The notes under the pieces are model-generated. The model searched no databases. It was given only the letters and a program-made list of their open reading frames with translations, and had not been told where the DNA came from. From the NCBI GenBank assembly GCA_964537285.1, contig CAZHZT010000049.1, forward strand, positions 1-37,900: DNA of 37,900 nt, written 5' to 3'. The stretch comes from CAZHZT01 sp964537285 (GTDB lineage Bacteria; Bacteroidota; Bacteroidia; Chitinophagales; Saprospiraceae). Within the stretch, counting starts at the first letter, position 1. Every line of letters starts with the position of its first letter. The position numbers and the translations under genes were made by a program. This document shows positions 33,717 to 37,900 of the stretch, piece by piece.

Positions 33717-36071
33717 TTAATGTTTAACTATTTTACGAACGACTTTCCCGTCAGTAGTTTCAACTTCTATGAAGATCAGACCATTAGGGCAATTTGAAAG
33801 ATTTAAATAAATTTTTCTACTATTGATATTTTCGAAAGCATTTATCAATCGGCCATTTGGCAGCCGAGCAAAGATATTATTCAATTTATTTTCATCATTT
33901 TCAATGGAAACTGTTGTGAAACTCCGAAAAGGGTTGGGATGAACCATAACCTCATCCTTATCAATTCCTTGGCTAACCAATGATTGCTTATTCTTTTTTT
34001 CAACGTCACTTCTATAAATCACATTGGTTGTCGGATCAGTCGAACACGGTGGGTCTTCTACTTCACAAGGGCCATAGAAAACTCTTTTTATTTTATTATC
34101 TAATCCAATGAAGCATAGGTCTTCGCTTTGTTGGGAAGCAATTGTAAGCTCAAGATCATTTTTGACATAATGATACCCTTCTTCAAAATCAATCGTATTG
34201 ATCTCAAAACCTGAGGATAAGCTTCTAGACTCCTTTATTTCCCAGATTTTATTGTTCGTTCCTTGAAAATAAATGCGAAAAGGATTGTTCCCAATGTTTA
34301 TCCCCCCTTTTACGTTATTTACCTTAAAAGGAGCAGTTGGCCCGCCAAAACTTGCAGGCGTCACCAAAACGCCTTCTAGCATCCACCTTCCTCCATCTTT
34401 TTCAAGTAGGTAAAGCTGATTGGAGGAGTTTCTGAAAAACAGTTTAGTGCCACCTGAATCAATTGACAAAGAAGATTGAATATAACCGATCATATTTTTC
34501 ACTAGCACTTTATGATCCCAACTGCCAGAGATTGATTTTTCAAACCTGCCTACTTGATTGAATACCGTCTTATGATATAATACCCCATTATTGCTTGGGT
34601 CCAAAACTAATTCTCCTCCAGAATGAGGACTAATCCCTGTACTAATATTTTCAACAGTCCAAACATCAGAAGAAACGGAACTTCTGTGACAATGATATAT
34701 GTAATTATCGGTACCTCTATAAAACACCTCTAACCCATTCGATGTAGGAGTAATTTGATCTTTAACATTGTGAAGAGGAACCTCCCCAATGTTTATTGTT
34801 TTAAAAATATTTTCGGGATACCGATGATAGTATAATTTATTTTGATACTCAAAATATTTTATTTCCCCGTTTTGGGCAATGGCCAGGCTACCATTAATAG
34901 TTTGATCCCAACTAATAGGGGCAGAATAATAAGTTCCGTTCCAAATATAAGTTTCCCAGACTAAATCAAACCTGCCTTTATAGATAAATTTCCCTCCGTC
35001 TTGAGCAATATTGAGATCTGAGATAACTTCATAATCATAATAATCCTCTGTTTTATATGTAAGTAAATTCCAATCTACCATTGACTTATTCATGGTACTA
35101 TTATAAGTTGGAATTACGTGATTGTCTTGATAACTCCTTATTGAGACTCCTGAATCTTTTCCGGAATATTGATCATAGCTTAACAGAGCATCCGGCTTAT
35201 ACACTCTAACATAATCAACGATGAACGGATCAAAACTACCTTCCTCATTTATAAAAGGGCAGCAAAGCGAACTCCCTAAAATAACATCCATTTTTTGCCA
35301 TCGGCAAGCACTTATTCCATCATGCCCGCCCTCTGGACTTCCAGGAATTCCAGGCCCGAAGTAGGTTGTCTTCAATTCAATATTATCAAAAAACCAGCTT
35401 AGTTGAGTCGGTGTCCAAACCACTGTCCAGGTATGAAAGCCATTCGTTAAATCAAATGGGAACTTGTAGAAGTTGGAGCAAGAAAATTCTCCTTTATTTG
35501 TACTCCAAATATTTGAACTAAAAAACCGGAAATGGTCTGTTCCATGATATTCAAAGGCATCTACTTCCGGAGGCCAGGAATCGTTGCCACTTAGCCAGAA
35601 ATTAGGATAAGTACCGGCTTCTTTAGTCAGTTTACATCGAATTTCAAACATTCCATAAAGAAACCCACTGGGGGTTTCATCAACTGGATTATTTGCCTGG
35701 CAGATATTCAACGAAGGGTCAAAATCGGAATATTTACTTCTTATTTTGGCAATTTTATAGTTTACAACCTCATTATCACAAGGAGTATTCGGAACAACAG
35801 TAGAATGAAAATATGCATACCCACCCTTTAATTCAATGTTTTCCGGATCATTGCAAGCCTTCTCACAAGCAGGGGCATCTGAGCAAGGGCCATTGATCAA
35901 GCCAAACCCCAGGTCGTAATACCAGTTTTGCGATAAATCAGCTGAAGGATCATCGAACTCTTCACTAAAAACCAGCTTCCACGCTGATTTGTCAAGCCTA
36001 CACTGCGCCCAAAGCCCACTCAGGCAAAAAAAGCTAAGCAAAATAATTATCTGTTGTTTCATCATTATCAT
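33717..36071 (-). CDS. GH16-family glycoside hydrolase with propeller-like region and T9SS sorting domain
   Basis: A 784-residue secreted enzyme. After the signal peptide (ending LWAQ) comes a GH16 jelly-roll domain (about 30-295) with the catalytic motif PEVDAFEYHG; E169, D171 and E174 form the ExDxxE signature (numbered from the first Met). GH16 enzymes cut beta-1,3/1,4-glucans, laminarin, agar or related galactans, and the glycan here is not certain. Residues about 310-680 are short WD-like repeats (DQTINGSLAIAQNG, DNYIYHCH, TNKIWEI) resembling a sugar-binding propeller. The end is a sorting domain (VHPNPFRSFTTVSIE...NGLIFIEVET). The frame has several Met codons at the start (MIMMKQQ); the first is used here. 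Confidence 0.88.
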   Translation of the reverse strand: MIMMKQQIIILLSFFCLSGLWAQCRLDKSAWKLVFSEEFDDPSADLSQNWYYDLGFGLINGPCSDAPACEKACNDPENIELKGGYAYFHSTVVPNTPCDNEVVNYKIAKIRSKYSDFDPSLNICQANNPVDETPSGFLYGMFEIRCKLTKEAGTYPNFWLSGNDSWPPEVDAFEYHGTDHFRFFSSNIWSTNKGEFSCSNFYKFPFDLTNGFHTWTVVWTPTQLSWFFDNIELKTTYFGPGIPGSPEGGHDGISACRWQKMDVILGSSLCCPFINEEGSFDPFIVDYVRVYKPDALLSYDQYSGKDSGVSIRSYQDNHVIPTYNSTMNKSMVDWNLLTYKTEDYYDYEVISDLNIAQDGGKFIYKGRFDLVWETYIWNGTYYSAPISWDQTINGSLAIAQNGEIKYFEYQNKLYYHRYPENIFKTINIGEVPLHNVKDQITPTSNGLEVFYRGTDNYIYHCHRSSVSSDVWTVENISTGISPHSGGELVLDPSNNGVLYHKTVFNQVGRFEKSISGSWDHKVLVKNMIGYIQSSLSIDSGGTKLFFRNSSNQLYLLEKDGGRWMLEGVLVTPASFGGPTAPFKVNNVKGGINIGNNPFRIYFQGTNNKIWEIKESRSLSSGFEINTIDFEEGYHYVKNDLELTIASQQSEDLCFIGLDNKIKRVFYGPCEVEDPPCSTDPTTNVIYRSDVEKKNKQSLVSQGIDKDEVMVHPNPFRSFTTVSIENDENKLNNIFARLPNGRLINAFENINSRKIYLNLSNCPNGLIFIEVETTDGKVVRKIVKH

Positions 36072-36195
36072 TTGAGGCTTAGATCTTTGATTTTCAAAGA
36101 TACTTTTTTAAACGGAAGATATTAACACACCTTCTCAAAGTTCCTCTCAAAATCAACAAAACCCTTCACAAAATCTTACTTTTTATATCCTACAA

Positions 36196-36699
36196 TTATT
36201 TTACAATTAACCTCCCCCTAAAAAGTTGCCTTCCCAAATCTTCTAAGGTAAAATAGTACATCCCTGAACTTAAAGCTGTTCTGTTTAATTGCCATTGATT
36301 GCCACTCACCAATTGAAAATGCACTTGCCTTCCCAGCCCATCAAAAACCTGAAAAACTGCTTCATTCAAAGGCTCTCCTCCCCATTCAAAAAAGGCGGCA
36401 TTTTCCATCGGATTCGGATATACTTTAAGGTCAGCCTCATCCAAGTTTGGATCTTGCAGTGATACAACCAGAACCTCCACAAATTTTTCCCCGATTCGAT
36501 GCACCGTCTCATTCGTATAAATAGGTGGGTTAAAATCAAAATATATCGCCGCCTGATTAAATATCTCCGTACCCACCGGGTTGTCAGGAAATTGCTTTAT
36601 GCGAAACTTCACAAACCCATGCGAAGCTGGTTCATTCACATTACTATCGGGAAGCATAATATTTTCAAATACAAAGGCCAGAGAGCCATCGGCTTGCAT
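36196..36699 (-). pseudogene. 3' part of frameshifted DUF7619/T9SS protein
   Basis: It encodes the end of the DUF7619-like domain (MQADGSLAFVFENIMLPDSN...FFDFNPPIYTNETVHRIG) and a sorting domain (VYPNPMENAAFFEWGGEPL...SGMYYFTLEDL), very close to the 967-aa protein. The homologous frame actually continues upstream to about 36733 (GASSHDYDFRMQADGS), where it runs into the frameshift from the next fragment. It has no start signals of its own and is best seen as the second half of one gene. Confidence 0.75.
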
Positions 36700-37859
36700 G
36701 CGAAAATCATAATCATGGCTGCTGGCCCCGAGTTCATGCTTGAAGGATCCAGGAATTCTGAAAGTGTATCGCGAATCTCTACTTTAAAGGCCGTATCTGT
36801 ACCGGTATTTTGAAAGCGGATGTGGTACTCAATATCTGTATTTTTTTCAATAAAATGTTCAGGGCCATAGCCTTCGGGAAAGCCCCGTTTATCATTAGGG
36901 TCCCAGGAGCCTATGTTTTCCTGGCAATCTACAGAAATAAAGGGATCGGTATCATTCTGAGGGAACTGATTGACAAAACCCAGACTGACGTTGCCGAGAC
37001 TATCTGTACCACAGCCTTCCAACGTTAAGGAAGGGAAATCAAACCACGGGTGACCAGGTGCTTGTTCTGCTCCCAGGTAGTAAGTTCCCCCGGTAGCTGG
37101 CATAACAATAACAAGCGTATCGCTGCTATTCAGTAAAAAGCTATCAGGTATAGGTTTAAGCATCAGATGATCCTCAACGACGATAAAGTTGAGATAATCC
37201 ATCATGTCTCCCATTCCGCTATTTATGATGTAGAAATAAGCGGAATCGCCGTCACACTCTGCCTGCACTTCAATACTTGGACCAGTCCAAAGAGAGCTAT
37301 CAGGCGTACACATAGTATCGGAGTAAATTTGTGCCCTTACACAATGTGTGTACCCAAAAATAGCCGGATCACAGGATAAAGAAGTGTAAATTTTGAAATC
37401 ACCGCATTCTCCAATGCCTATAGTATCTAGCTCGAAGGTGTAGGTATTACCAATAACATTCGACCAGGGCACGTCGCTGCTGTCAACAGTTATGTTTGGA
37501 TCAAACGCAATATCAATATAGGTATCTATTGCAGGGGCAGTTCCAAGATTACAATAGTTGACGGAATAGATGTTCGTAGAACAACGTCTTAAAAAGGGAG
37601 TTGAAATATCCACGGTCAAAAACGGGCACTCTGCATTGATCTGAAGGGGAAAATCAACATAAACCGTATCATCCGCCGGAGAAACATTTACACTAATGGG
37701 GTTTTCACAAGGAGCCCAATATGGAATTTCGCTGATTAGCTCGATGGTATTGATCCCTGTATCTACAGAAAAGAAGTATTGCCCATTTGTATCAGTTGAG
37801 GTAAAATACGAATAGTTGTTGTGGTTTACTTTCAAGATCCAATTCGAATTTGAAACCAT
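36636..37859 (-). pseudogene. 5' part of frameshifted DUF7619 protein, cut by the window end
   Basis: It matches residues of the 967-aa protein from the SdrD-B-like module (YFTSTDTNGQYFFSVDTG, PYWAPCENPISVNVSP) through the DUF7619-like FQNTGTDTAFKVEIRDTLSE to DPSSM. There it leaves the homologous frame and ends in junk (NSGPAAMIMIFACKP). Alignment with the intact paralogue shows 32 bases where 33 are expected, a single-base loss near 36732-36734. Just upstream of the first Met an in-frame TAG (37866-37868) occurs, so the 5' end may also be damaged. The true start lies beyond the window. Confidence 0.75.
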
Positions 37860-37900
37860 ACAAAACTAATAAAGACGAAGTTCTTTGAAAATTTGGAAAG

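Overview
The window looks like a chromosomal piece of a Bacteroidota bacterium, most likely of the Saprospiraceae/Lewinella type. Supporting signs are low GC, several secreted giants ending in type IX secretion (T9SS) C-terminal sorting domains, DUF7619-like modules, FG-GAP propellers, TAnnTTTG-type -7 elements, and almost no Shine-Dalgarno sequences. No tRNA, rRNA, CRISPR array, phage gene or transposase was seen.

Layout. 1-3950: a BNR-repeat lipoprotein (-), an AhpD-like protein (+), a PBP4-type D-Ala-D-Ala carboxypeptidase (+) and a lipobox-bearing methyltransferase (+). 4036-11231: a minus-strand housekeeping block with purA, a STAS protein, a Fur-family regulator, queG, uvrD/pcrA and rimK. 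11501-18431: a DsbD-like reductase with a doubled N-terminal domain, then three polytopic membrane proteins (GT39-like glycosyltransferase, flippase-like protein, GT-C-like protein). 18432-19329: intergenic space with a 59-codon minus-strand ORF and a cluster of repeats. 19330-21909: a T9SS cargo protein. 22003-22962: a quinone-oxidoreductase-like dehydrogenase. 23054-37859: a minus-strand array of secreted proteins, with two translationally coupled arylsulfotransferase-like proteins, a broken 7+7 FG-GAP/DUF7619 gene, an intact 967-aa DUF7619 protein, a GH16 glycoside hydrolase, and a frameshifted paralogue of the 967-aa protein cut by the window end.

The most striking signal lies between the genes. 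Many 3' ends are followed by, or run into, long perfect palindromes with arms of 18-47 bp and loops of 2-5 nt. Each has an essentially private sequence, none has an obvious T-tract, and several contain the stop codon or last codons of a neighbour (purA, uvrD, the dehydrogenase). Besides these there are three dispersed repeat families: a 32-bp palindromic core (two exact and two diverged copies), a TTCTTTGACAAATTGTGTGG-containing inverted repeat (three loci), and a 244-bp MITE-like element with ~80-bp imperfect terminal inverted repeats. The secreted-protein array shows gene duplication and decay.
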